Assembly (NCBI RefSeq): GCF_030269305.1
Contig: NZ_BSTC01000025.1
Coordinates: 1-59,602 of the forward strand
DNA from: Kineosporia sp. NBRC 101731
GTDB lineage: Bacteria > Actinomycetota > Actinomycetes > Actinomycetales > Kineosporiaceae
Direction of reading: 5' to 3'
Length of the DNA stretch: 59,602 bases
The notes under the pieces: generated by a model
What the model saw: the letters and a program-made list of their open reading frames with translations, nothing else
What the model was told of the DNA's origin: nothing
Database searches by the model: none
Shown: positions 43,658 to 51,921 of the stretch, one piece after another
Position numbering within the stretch: the stretch's first letter is position 1
How the letters are laid out: each line of letters begins with the position of its first letter
Translations under genes and position numbers: made by a program

Positions 43658-46600
43658 CTACACCTCGGCCGTCTCGGGAATCGGTGCCATCGCCGTCTGG
43701 ATCAGCCGCCCGCCGCGCCGGGTGAGCAGCTGGGCCCGCCCGGGGGGCAGGTGCCGGGCCTTCACGTTGCCGAGCAGTGGACCTTCGTTCGGCGGGCAGG
43801 ACAACGCCAGGTCGGGGGTGTTCAGCTCCTGCATCCGGCGCAGCACCGGGTCCATGGACATCCGCATCACGCCGGCCGCGGACCGGGTGAGCACCATGTG
43901 CAGCCCGATGTCCCCGGCCTGCGGCAGCAGCGGCACCAGGTCGGTCAGCGGGTTGTCCATGCCGGCGATCAGGTCGTAGTCGTCGATCAGCAGGAACAGC
44001 AGGGGGCCCTTCCACCAGTCGCGGCGGCGCAGCTGGTCCGGGGTGACCTCGGGTCCGGGCAGGCGGGGCTTCAGACCGGCGACGGCGTCCTGGGCGGTGG
44101 CCCGGGTGCTGTCCAGGGAGACCGAGTAGCCCAGCCGGTACTCCTCGGGGATCAGGTCGAAGAGCTCACGGCGGTAGTCCACCGCCATGATCCGCGCCTC
44201 CTTGGGGGAGTAGCGGGACAGGATGCCCCGCAGAATCACCCTCAGCATGTTGGTCTTGCCGCTCTCGGTGTCGCCCAGCACGGTCAGGTGCGGCTGGGCC
44301 CGGAAGTCGTGCCACACCGGCTTGAGGTGGGTCTCGTCCAGTCCGATCGCGATCCGCATGTCACCCTCGACCGGCGGGAGCTGGTCGACCGGCAGCTGCA
44401 TCGGCAGGGTCCGTACCGGGCGCACCGTCGGCCCGGTCCAGCTGTCCACGGCGGACGACACCAGATGCCGGGTGCCCTGGGCCAGGTCGTCGGCCGTGCC
44501 CACACCGTCGATCCGGGGCAGCGCCCCGATGAAGTGCAGTTTGCTGTCGGTCAGGCCGCGGCCGGGCTTCTTGGGCACCTGCGCAGCGGCCCGCAGGTCG
44601 ATGCCGGACTCCACCGCGTCACCCAGCCGCAGTTCCAGGCGGGTGCCGATCTTGTCGCGCATCGTGTGGTGGATCTCCGACCAGCGGGCCGCGGTGAGCA
44701 GGATGTGGATGCCGTAACTCAGGCCCCGGCCAGCGATCTCGCGTACCTGGGTCTCGGCCGCCTCGAACTCCTGGCGCAACGTGAACCAGCCGTCGACCAC
44801 CAGGAACAGGTCACCGAACTGGTCCTCGACCTGACCGGTCGCCAGCAGCTCGCGGTAGGCCGCCATCCCGGCCACGTCGTGCTCGGCGAACTTGCGCTCC
44901 CGCTCGGTGAGGAGCGAGGAGACCTCGGCGATGGTCCGGTTGATGCGGTCCGGGTCGTGCCGGCCGGTCACCCCACCCACGTGCGGCAGGTCGGCGATCG
45001 CCGACAGCGAACCACCGCCGAAGTCCAGGCAGTAGAACTGCACCTCGCGCGGGGAATGGGTGAGTGCCAGACCGGTGATCATGGTGCGCAGCAGGGTGCT
45101 CTTGCCGCTCTGCGGGCCACCGGCGATGCCGGCGTGCCCGCCGACCCCGGACAGGTCCACCACCAGCAGGTCACGGATCTGCTCGAACGGCTTGTCGATC
45201 AGGCCGACCGGCACCTTCAGGGTCTGGCTCGGATCGGTGTCCACCGGCCGCAGACCCCGTTCGGGGTCGGGCAGCAACGGCGGCAGCACCTGGTCCAGCG
45301 TGGGCGGCTGGTCCAGCGGCGGCAGCCACACCTGGTGCGCGGGCGGGCCCTGGTCGAACAACCGGGCAGCGAGCACCGACATCACCGACGACTGCAGCGG
45401 CGCGGCCACGCCCTCCTCGTCGTCCTCCGACGTGCTGCGCTCCACGACCTCCGGCTCGGCCGGCTTCGCCACCGGCAGGTAGGTCACCCCGTACGGCAGC
45501 ACCTGGCTGGCGATCACCTCCTGCCGGATCTTCGCCGAGCGCAGGCGGTGCGGGCCGGAGACGTAGGCGGCCTTGAACCGGGTGATCGTGGCGACGTCCG
45601 AACGCAGGTAGCCGTTGCCCGGAGCGGACGGCAGCTCGTAGGCGTCCGGCACACCGATGACCGAGCGCGACTCCATCGCCGAGAACGTGCGCAGGCCGAT
45701 CCGGTACGAGAGGTGACCCTCCAGCTGGTGGATACGGCCGTCGTCGAGGCGCTGCGAGGCCAGCAGCAGGTGCACCGCCAGCGACCGGCCGAGCCGGCCG
45801 ATCATCACGAACAGCTCGATGAAGTCGCCGTGGGTCGCGATCAGCTCGCTGAACTCGTCGACGACGAGGAAGAGGGTGGGTAGTGGGTCGAGTGAGGCAC
45901 CCTTCTGCCGGGCCCGCTCGTAGTCCCGGACCGAGCTGAAATTGCCCGCCGACCGCAGCAGTTCCTGCCGGCGCACCAGCTCGCCGCTGAGCGCGTCGTG
46001 CATCCGGTCGACCAGCGCGGCCTCGTCGGCCAGGTTGGTGATGGTCGCGGACACGTGCGGCAGATCGTCCAGACCGGCGAAGGTGGCGCCACCCTTGAAG
46101 TCGACGAGGACGAAGTTCAGGGTCTCCGACGAGTGCGTCGCCGCCAGCGCCATCACCAGTGTGCGCAGCAGTTCGCTCTTGCCGGAACCGGTCGCACCGA
46201 TCAGCATGCCGTGCGGGCCCATGCCGTCCTCGGCCGACTCCTTGATGTCCAGCTCGATCGGCGAACCGTCGGCCGCCACCCCGATCGGCACCCGCAGCCG
46301 GTCCTTGGGCTTGCGTGACGACCAGACCGGCCGGGGGTCGAAGGCCTCCAGGTCGTTGATGCCCAGCAGCAGCGGCAGGTCCAGGTCGGCGCTCAGGCCG
46401 TCCTGCTGCTGCTGTTCGGCCGCCCCCACCCGGGTCGAGTGCGGAGCCAGCAGCCGCGCCAGCGCATGAGCCCGGCGCAGCGACAGGCCGTCGGGGGAGC
46501 ACAGACGGGTGCGCACCTCACGGCCCACCCGGTCCTTCTTCACCATGTCGACGTCCGTCGCCGTCACGTCGAGCGTCAGCACGCCCCGGCCGGCCATCTC

Positions 46601-47692
46601 GGCGTGACCGTCCAGGTCGATCATCACCGCGTTGCGGTACCCGGTGGCCAGGAAGCGGGCCCCGGGCGGGATCCGCCCGCCGTCGTTGATCACCACGACG
46701 AACGGTTCGTCCCGCGAAGGCGTCGCACCCGACTCGAACTTGGCGCGTTCGCCGAACGGCTGGCCGAGCATGCGCTCGACGTCCTCCAGCGAGTCGCCGA
46801 ACAACCGCACCGGCCCCGCCGCGTCCACCGAACTGACGTGCTGGGCGTGCGGCAGCCACTTCAGCCACGTCCACTCGTCCACCGTCTGCTCCGAGGTGCA
46901 CACCGCCAGCAGCACCTCGTCGGGAGCGTGGAAGGTGACCAGCTGGGCCAGCAGCGCCCGGATCAGCCGCCGCGCGTCGTCCTTCGATCCCTTGTCACTG
47001 CCCACCCGGATGTGGGCGAAACCCCGGATGTACAGGGCCACCGGCTGGTCCGGGATCATCGTGTAGGCCTTGATGAACCGGCGCAGGGCCTTCGCCGCGA
47101 TCGGCTCCAGGTCTTCCACCGGCTTGGTCTGCAACGGCGTGATCCGCACCGCGAGCCGCTGCGAGCCGTACCCCACCCGCAGCTCGCCGAAGTCCGGGTG
47201 CGCCGGTCGGCGCTCCCAGAGACGGCTCGTCATCGCCAGCGACCACAGCGACTCCGGATCGGGATGACGCCAGGCCAGGGCCGAGCGCTGCTTCTCCGCG
47301 AACGTGCGCACCTGACGGCGGCTCTGGGAGAGATAACGCAGGTAGTCGCGGCGGTCGCCACCGACCTGGTGCTTGCGGTCGCCACCGGCGGAGACCATCT
47401 GGCCCGCCGCCATACCGATCATGCCGGCGCCCATCATGCCCATCATCAGGTAGCTCATGCCGCCACCACTGCCGTTGTTGGTGTACATGAGCACCATGCC
47501 GCCGGACATGAGCATCATCGGCAGCACGGTCACCAGCATCCGCATCCCGGCCGGCTTGACCTCCGGCAGTTCGGGCGGCTCCTGAAGAGTGATCTCCCCG
47601 TGCGGCATTTCCGGCCCGTTACGGCGGGCGGGCCGGCGGAAGGGTACGGTCGTCACACCCCTCACACGGATGGACCCGGGCACAGCGCTCAC
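43658..47692 (-). CDS. eccC: Type VII secretion ATPase EccC (fused EccCa/EccCb)
   Basis: 1,344 aa membrane ATPase that powers ESX export and recognises substrates. The N-terminus has EMPHGEITLQEPPELPE, two Met-rich transmembrane helices (MLVTVLPMMLMSGGMVLMY and GMSYLMMGMMGAGMIGM, about 50-100), then three FtsK-like ATPase domains with Walker A sequences GATGSGKSE (about 497), GGPQSGKST (about 857) and GDTESGKTN (about 1139). Walker B is DEFSEL in the first domain but VDGW in the second and DDYD in the third, as is usual for EccC. Start chosen at GTG 47692; the GTG at 47656 (TTVPFRRPARRNGPEMP) is also possible. Divergent from eccD. Confidence 0.95.
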   Translation of the reverse strand: MSAVPGSIRVRGVTTVPFRRPARRNGPEMPHGEITLQEPPELPEVKPAGMRMLVTVLPMMLMSGGMVLMYTNNGSGGGMSYLMMGMMGAGMIGMAAGQMVSAGGDRKHQVGGDRRDYLRYLSQSRRQVRTFAEKQRSALAWRHPDPESLWSLAMTSRLWERRPAHPDFGELRVGYGSQRLAVRITPLQTKPVEDLEPIAAKALRRFIKAYTMIPDQPVALYIRGFAHIRVGSDKGSKDDARRLIRALLAQLVTFHAPDEVLLAVCTSEQTVDEWTWLKWLPHAQHVSSVDAAGPVRLFGDSLEDVERMLGQPFGERAKFESGATPSRDEPFVVVINDGGRIPPGARFLATGYRNAVMIDLDGHAEMAGRGVLTLDVTATDVDMVKKDRVGREVRTRLCSPDGLSLRRAHALARLLAPHSTRVGAAEQQQQDGLSADLDLPLLLGINDLEAFDPRPVWSSRKPKDRLRVPIGVAADGSPIELDIKESAEDGMGPHGMLIGATGSGKSELLRTLVMALAATHSSETLNFVLVDFKGGATFAGLDDLPHVSATITNLADEAALVDRMHDALSGELVRRQELLRSAGNFSSVRDYERARQKGASLDPLPTLFLVVDEFSELIATHGDFIELFVMIGRLGRSLAVHLLLASQRLDDGRIHQLEGHLSYRIGLRTFSAMESRSVIGVPDAYELPSAPGNGYLRSDVATITRFKAAYVSGPHRLRSAKIRQEVIASQVLPYGVTYLPVAKPAEPEVVERSTSEDDEEGVAAPLQSSVMSVLAARLFDQGPPAHQVWLPPLDQPPTLDQVLPPLLPDPERGLRPVDTDPSQTLKVPVGLIDKPFEQIRDLLVVDLSGVGGHAGIAGGPQSGKSTLLRTMITGLALTHSPREVQFYCLDFGGGSLSAIADLPHVGGVTGRHDPDRINRTIAEVSSLLTERERKFAEHDVAGMAAYRELLATGQVEDQFGDLFLVVDGWFTLRQEFEAAETQVREIAGRGLSYGIHILLTAARWSEIHHTMRDKIGTRLELRLGDAVESGIDLRAAAQVPKKPGRGLTDSKLHFIGALPRIDGVGTADDLAQGTRHLVSSAVDSWTGPTVRPVRTLPMQLPVDQLPPVEGDMRIAIGLDETHLKPVWHDFRAQPHLTVLGDTESGKTNMLRVILRGILSRYSPKEARIMAVDYRRELFDLIPEEYRLGYSVSLDSTRATAQDAVAGLKPRLPGPEVTPDQLRRRDWWKGPLLFLLIDDYDLIAGMDNPLTDLVPLLPQAGDIGLHMVLTRSAAGVMRMSMDPVLRRMQELNTPDLALSCPPNEGPLLGNVKARHLPPGRAQLLTRRGGRLIQTAMAPIPETAEV

Positions 47693-47757
47693 CTGACGTT
47701 CACCCGAATCCAAAAGATTCTCGTGAACCGCCCGCCCCCCGGCCACGTGCAACGGGT

Positions 47758-49155
47758 ATGCCCGACACCAGCACCGGCGAGCTGTGCAGGCTCGTCATCA
47801 CCGGACCGACCAGTCAGGTCGATCTGTCGGTGCCCGTGCACGTGCCGCTCGCGGACCTCCTTCCCGCCCTGCTGCACGCGCTCGGCCCGGACCTTGCCGA
47901 CCGCGGTCTCGAACACAGCGGCTGGGTACTGCAGCGACTCGGTGAGACCCCGCTGGACGAGGACCTCACCGTCGACGAGCTCCACCTCGTCGACGGGCAG
48001 CACCTGCACCTGCGGCCCCGCTCGGAGCAGATCCCCCCGCTCGACTTCGACGACCTGATCGACGGCATCGCCGACGGCCTGGCCAACCGCTCGGGCCTGT
48101 GGCGCGTGGCCTGGACCCGGGCCGGCGCCCTGGCCGTCGCGGTCGCCACCCTGATCACCGGCGTCGCCACCCTGTGGTTCGAGGACGACTCGATCGCCCG
48201 CGCCGCCTTCGGCCTGGTCGCGGCCATCGCCCTGCTCAGCGGCAGCTGGCCGGCCGAGCGCCGCGCCCAGGACCGCACCGTCGCCGTCGTCCTGGCCGGC
48301 GGGGGAGTGCTCTTCGGGATCGACGGCGCGATCGGCCTGGCCCGGGCCTTCGAGCTCGATGCCGACATCGCCCCGGCCGTCACGATGTTCGCCGTCACCA
48401 CGCTGCTCGTGCTGACCGGCCTGGCCGCCATCATGATCATCGCACCGCGTCGCCCGGGCCCGTGGATCACCCTGGTACTGCTGCTCGCCGGACTGTGCCT
48501 GGCCACCGGCGTGCTACTGATCACCACCGACCTCAGTGACGCCCAGATCGGCACCCTGGCACTGCTTCTGGGAGCGGCCTTCCGGCCCTACGTGCCCAAC
48601 ATCGGATTCCGGCTGTGCAAGCTACGGCTGCCCGAACTCCCGGTCACCCCCGAGGACCTGCAGAAAGACATCGACCCCGAACCCGGCGCCGAGGTCCTCG
48701 ACGGCGCCACCACGGCCGACCAGTCGATGACCGCGATCTACGTCGGCATCGGCCTGGCCTCCGCCGTCGCCCTGGTCCTGCTCGCCGCCGAACCGGGCTG
48801 GCTGGGCCCCGCCACCGCCGCCGTCGCCGTCGTGCCGCCGCTGCTGGCCCTGCGGGTCATGACCAGCGCCTGGCACCGCCTGGCCCTCGCCCTGCCCTCC
48901 CTGACCGGCCTGGCCGCACTCGCGATCTGCACCGCGATGGACGCCAGCACCATGTGGCGCCTGGCGCTCGCGGCCGCCCTGGCCGCTACCGGCGCCACCC
49001 TGGCCACGCTCGGCCACACCCTGCCGCTGCGCCGCCTCACCCCGATCTGGGGCCGGATCGGCGATGTCGTGCACGTGATCGCGCTGGCCGCGCTGGTGCC
49101 GCTGGCCATCGGCGTCCTGGGCTACTACGCCCTGATCCGTTCGATGGTGGGCTGA
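47758..49155 (+). CDS. eccD: Type VII secretion channel protein EccD
   Basis: 465 aa: an N-terminal YukD/ubiquitin-like domain (1-85: LCRLVITGPTSQVDLSVPVHVPLADLLPALLHAL), then about 11 membrane helices from residue ~110 to the C-terminus. This pattern is specific to EccD, which forms the hydrophobic cavity of the ESX inner-membrane complex. It is one base from eccB (TGA, c, ATG) and divergent from eccC, with about 65 nt between the starts, so a shared bidirectional promoter is likely. Confidence 0.93.
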   Translation: MPDTSTGELCRLVITGPTSQVDLSVPVHVPLADLLPALLHALGPDLADRGLEHSGWVLQRLGETPLDEDLTVDELHLVDGQHLHLRPRSEQIPPLDFDDLIDGIADGLANRSGLWRVAWTRAGALAVAVATLITGVATLWFEDDSIARAAFGLVAAIALLSGSWPAERRAQDRTVAVVLAGGGVLFGIDGAIGLARAFELDADIAPAVTMFAVTTLLVLTGLAAIMIIAPRRPGPWITLVLLLAGLCLATGVLLITTDLSDAQIGTLALLLGAAFRPYVPNIGFRLCKLRLPELPVTPEDLQKDIDPEPGAEVLDGATTADQSMTAIYVGIGLASAVALVLLAAEPGWLGPATAAVAVVPPLLALRVMTSAWHRLALALPSLTGLAALAICTAMDASTMWRLALAAALAATGATLATLGHTLPLRRLTPIWGRIGDVVHVIALAALVPLAIGVLGYYALIRSMVG

Positions 49156-49156
49156 C

Positions 49157-50527
49157 ATGCAGTCGCGCCGGGACCAGGTCGAGGCCCAGTCATACATGCA
49201 CCACCGGCTGACCGGTGCACTGGTCAGTGCCGAGCCGGACGGCCTGGACAACCCCACCGGCCGCGACCTGCGCGGTATCGCGGCGAGCATCATGGTGGGC
49301 CTGCTGGCCTGCGGCGCGGTGGCTCTGTACGCACTGCTCTCCGGCCGGGGGTCCACGGCCTGGCAGGCGGCCAACACGCTGATCATCGACAAGAGCGACG
49401 GCAGCCGTTACCTGATGGTGGACGGGCTGCTGCGCCCGGTCGAGAACCTGGCCTCGGCCCGGCTCGCCGTGGGCGGTTCGGTGAAGACCGCCTCGGTGAA
49501 GAGCAGCACCCTGGAAGACGTTCCGCGCGGCGAGCCGATCGGGGTGAGCGGTGCCCCGGACAACCTGCCCGCTGTCTCCACCCTGAACACCGGGGTCTGG
49601 AGGGTCTGCGCGACCACGCCGGAGACCCAGTACGTGCAGGCGCCCACGGTCGCCCTGGTCTCGGACATCGGTGGGCAGCCGTCGGCCGACCGGTTCGCCG
49701 ACTCCGAAGGGCTTCTCGTCACCGCCCCGGGCCGGAGCCTGACGCTGCTCTGGCAGGGGCAGGCTCTGGAACTGGCCGAACCCTGGGTCGCCGACGTGTT
49801 CGGCTGGGGCAACGTGACCCCGCTGACCGTTCCCACCGCCTGGCTCGACCTGTTCCCGGCCGGTCCGGCCCTGGCCCCCCAGGCCGTGCCCGGGGCCGGG
49901 GACGCCGGGCCGACGATCGACGGCGAGCCGACGAAGATCGGTGACTTCTTCTCCACCGGCACCACGCCGGAGAGCACCTACTACCTGCTCCAGAAGAACG
50001 GCCTGTCGGCGCTGACCCGCACCCAGTACCTGCTCGACAGTGCCGATTCGGGGCGGCCCACCCGCACGATCAGCGCGGCCGCGCTGGCCTCGGTGCCGAA
50101 GGGGCCGGCGGCCTCGGGCAACGGGCTGCCGCAGGAACCGCCGGCCATCGACGCCCCCGCCGCGGGCTCCGCCCCCTGCGTGGAGTACCCCGGCAAGCTG
50201 CGCGCGGACCGGGCCGACCTGGTGCGTGCCGCGCTGCCGACCGGAGCCCACACCGGTTCCGGGAAGGGGCAGGAGAGTGTCACCGACCCCACCCAGGCTG
50301 TCCGGGTGGTTCCGGGATCCGGCCGTCTGGTAGGACTTTCGCTGGCCAAGGACGGCTCGAACCCGAGCTATCTGCTCGTCAACGATTCCGGCACCGTCTA
50401 CCCCCTGGCCAGTACCGACGTGATCAAGGCCCTGGGGTACGACGCCAAGCGGGCGGTCCCGGTACCGCCGGCGTTCATCGACTTGCTGCGCCCCGGAACC
50501 CTTCTCACCACCTCCGGCATGCGCTGA
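49157..50527 (+). CDS. eccB: Type VII secretion membrane protein EccB
   Basis: 456 aa: a short cytoplasmic N-terminus RRDQVEAQSYMHHRLTGALVSAEPD (typical of EccB), one transmembrane helix (GIAASIMVGLLACGAVALYALL, about 42-63), then a large periplasmic-side domain with LRPVENLASARLAVG, which matches the EccB repeat core, and GSGRLVGLSL...YLLVNDSGTVYPLAS near the end. EccB is the outward-facing lobe of the ESX machine and is implicated in pore gating and substrate processing. It follows eccD immediately. Confidence 0.93.
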   Translation: MQSRRDQVEAQSYMHHRLTGALVSAEPDGLDNPTGRDLRGIAASIMVGLLACGAVALYALLSGRGSTAWQAANTLIIDKSDGSRYLMVDGLLRPVENLASARLAVGGSVKTASVKSSTLEDVPRGEPIGVSGAPDNLPAVSTLNTGVWRVCATTPETQYVQAPTVALVSDIGGQPSADRFADSEGLLVTAPGRSLTLLWQGQALELAEPWVADVFGWGNVTPLTVPTAWLDLFPAGPALAPQAVPGAGDAGPTIDGEPTKIGDFFSTGTTPESTYYLLQKNGLSALTRTQYLLDSADSGRPTRTISAAALASVPKGPAASGNGLPQEPPAIDAPAAGSAPCVEYPGKLRADRADLVRAALPTGAHTGSGKGQESVTDPTQAVRVVPGSGRLVGLSLAKDGSNPSYLLVNDSGTVYPLASTDVIKALGYDAKRAVPVPPAFIDLLRPGTLLTTSGMR

Positions 50528-50656
50528 TGCGGATGTCGGGGACGGACTCACAGACCACCGGAACCTGCGTAAGCGCAGTGCCTTTCCGGAGAGGAGCCGG
50601 CGCTGCCGAAAGACGGTGCGACGGTGCGTATGACCCGACCAGGAGAGGAATTCGCA

Positions 50657-51010
50657 ATGGCGGAAGTTACCCAGACCGGTCAGAGGACGTTCGAGCCGGT
50701 CACGACCAAGAACATGCTGGCCGCGTTCGACACCGCGGAGGGCGACTGTAAGACCATCAAGGGCGGCGTCGAGCAGGCGTCGGCGATGCTGGCGCAGGCC
50801 TACCAGGGTGACGCCGCGACGCGTTACCAGAACAGCATGTCCGAGTGGATGACCGGTTTCCGGCAGATCGAGCAGGCGCTCGCCATGATCAACGAGTCGA
50901 TGGGCGTCTACCGCACGGTGTCGGTCACGACCGAGACCAACAACCAGAGCTACGCCAGCGGCTGGGCCAACGGCTGATCCAGCTGTACGGAACCACCACC
51001 GAACATCACG
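50657..51010 (+). CDS. WXG100/ESAT-6-like small secreted protein 1
   Basis: 106 aa helical hairpin protein. Start ATG 50657 has AGGAGAGG 8 nt upstream. MLAQAYQGDAATRYQNSMSEWMTG lies where the WXG turn is found (YQG instead of WxG). It is the first gene after eccB and should be a substrate or substrate-binding partner of the secretion system. The C-terminal half ends with NNQSYASGWANG, with no YxxxD/E signal. Correct end is the TGA at 50975-50977; coordinates here extend slightly past it only in the reported end and the coding part stops at 50977. Confidence 0.6.
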
Positions 51011-51029
51011 ACGGATCCTGGGAGAAACC

Positions 51030-51320
51030 ATGTCGGACGGATACAGCTACAACCCCGCAGGTGGTCTGGACACCAGTGCCGACCTGATCGCGGTGACCAA
51101 GAAGCTCGAGCAGTCGCTGGACGCCCTCGAGCGGGCCGCCGAAGCGTTCAAGCAGGCCAACCACGGTGAGGCCCCCGCCAACTACTCCCTCGCGCAGGCG
51201 CAGTGGAACCAGGGCCAGATCAAGATGAACATGGCCATGGGCAAGGGCATCAAGGCCCTGGACGAGATCCACGCCGCGATCCTGCACGGTGACCGCGTGG
51301 GCGCCAACCAGTTCCTCTGA
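51030..51320 (+). CDS. WXG100-like small secreted protein 2
   Basis: 96 aa, predicted helix-turn-helix: TSADLIAVTKKLEQSLDALERAAEAFKQ, then YSLAQAQWNQGQIKMNMAMGKGIKALDEIHAAIL. A WNQG at the turn corresponds to WXG. GGGAGA lies a few bases before the ATG. It follows the first WXG100-like gene closely and precedes a strong intergenic stem-loop, so the two are probably co-expressed and may pair. Confidence 0.75.
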   Translation: MSDGYSYNPAGGLDTSADLIAVTKKLEQSLDALERAAEAFKQANHGEAPANYSLAQAQWNQGQIKMNMAMGKGIKALDEIHAAILHGDRVGANQFL

Positions 51321-51337
51321 ACCCGGAGTCCGGTGGT

Positions 51338-51370
51338 GCCATCGGTGACCGGAACCCGGTCGCCGATGGC
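51338..51370 (+). terminator. Strong intergenic stem-loop behind WXG-like gene 2
   Basis: A 15-bp stem (51338-51352 with 51356-51370; one T-G wobble) and a 3-nt loop, starting 17 nt after the stop codon. It is either a terminator or an mRNA-stabilising/processing hairpin separating small substrate genes from the next gene. Confidence 0.65.
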
Positions 51371-51396
51371 CCCGCACGAGAAGACAGGCAGGTGCG

Positions 51397-51801
51397 ATGG
51401 CTGACAAGATCACGATCAACGAGGCGTACCTGAAGGCCCGGATCACGGACTTCACGAACTTCGATACCGAGGCCTACAACCGGCTTCACACCTTCAACTG
51501 GGGTGGCAACCTCACGGCCAACCTGACCACCGCGCTGCGGATGGGAACGGGTAAGGACGGATTCACCCCCGGCAAGGACCTGTACACCGCGGCCGAAGGT
51601 GTCAGGAGCAACTTCTCCACCCGGATGACGCAGTTCAAGGAGCAGTCGCAGCATCTCTACAGCGGCCTCCAGGACCTGCTGGACGACCAGGAAGAGATCC
51701 AGTCGCTGAACAACATCACGGCTTCCGAGTTCGGTGACTACGTCGGCGAGACCACCAGTGGGCTCGGCACGACGACCACCGGTAACGGTGAGACGGCCTG
51801 A
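51397..51801 (+). CDS. WXG100-like/ESX-associated small protein 3
   Basis: 134 aa helical protein with NWGGNLTANL, ALRMGTGKDGFTPGKDLY and helices RSNFSTRMTQFKEQSQHLYSGLQDLLDDQEEIQSL. The WGG and arrangement in a cluster with two WXG100-like genes suggest a secreted partner or chaperone-like ESX protein. I cannot assign a named family. It is followed by a large structured intergenic region. Confidence 0.6.
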   Translation: MADKITINEAYLKARITDFTNFDTEAYNRLHTFNWGGNLTANLTTALRMGTGKDGFTPGKDLYTAAEGVRSNFSTRMTQFKEQSQHLYSGLQDLLDDQEEIQSLNNITASEFGDYVGETTSGLGTTTTGNGETA

Positions 51802-51844
51802 TCCGCGCTGACGCGGTGAGGGAGTAGGGAAACGGCAGGAACGG

Positions 51845-51890
51845 CAGCCGGCCGGACCGACCGGCAAGGCCGGATCGGTGCGGCCGGCTG
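51845..51890 (+). terminator. Long imperfect stem-loop between small protein 3 and the first large substrate
   Basis: Outer arms 51845-51854 and 51881-51890 are exact complements (10 bp); inner bases 51857-51865 and 51868-51877 continue the stem with one bulge. It sits 44 nt after one stop and 32 nt before the next start, so it may separate expression levels of adjacent genes. Confidence 0.55.
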
Positions 51891-51921
51891 ACGGCCGGAC
51901 ACGTCAGGAGCGATGAGGGCG

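Noticed and set aside
50657-51010. Exact end of the first WXG-like gene
   Set aside because: The stop is at 50975-50977; the extra bases given in the feature are not coding and should be ignored when trimming.
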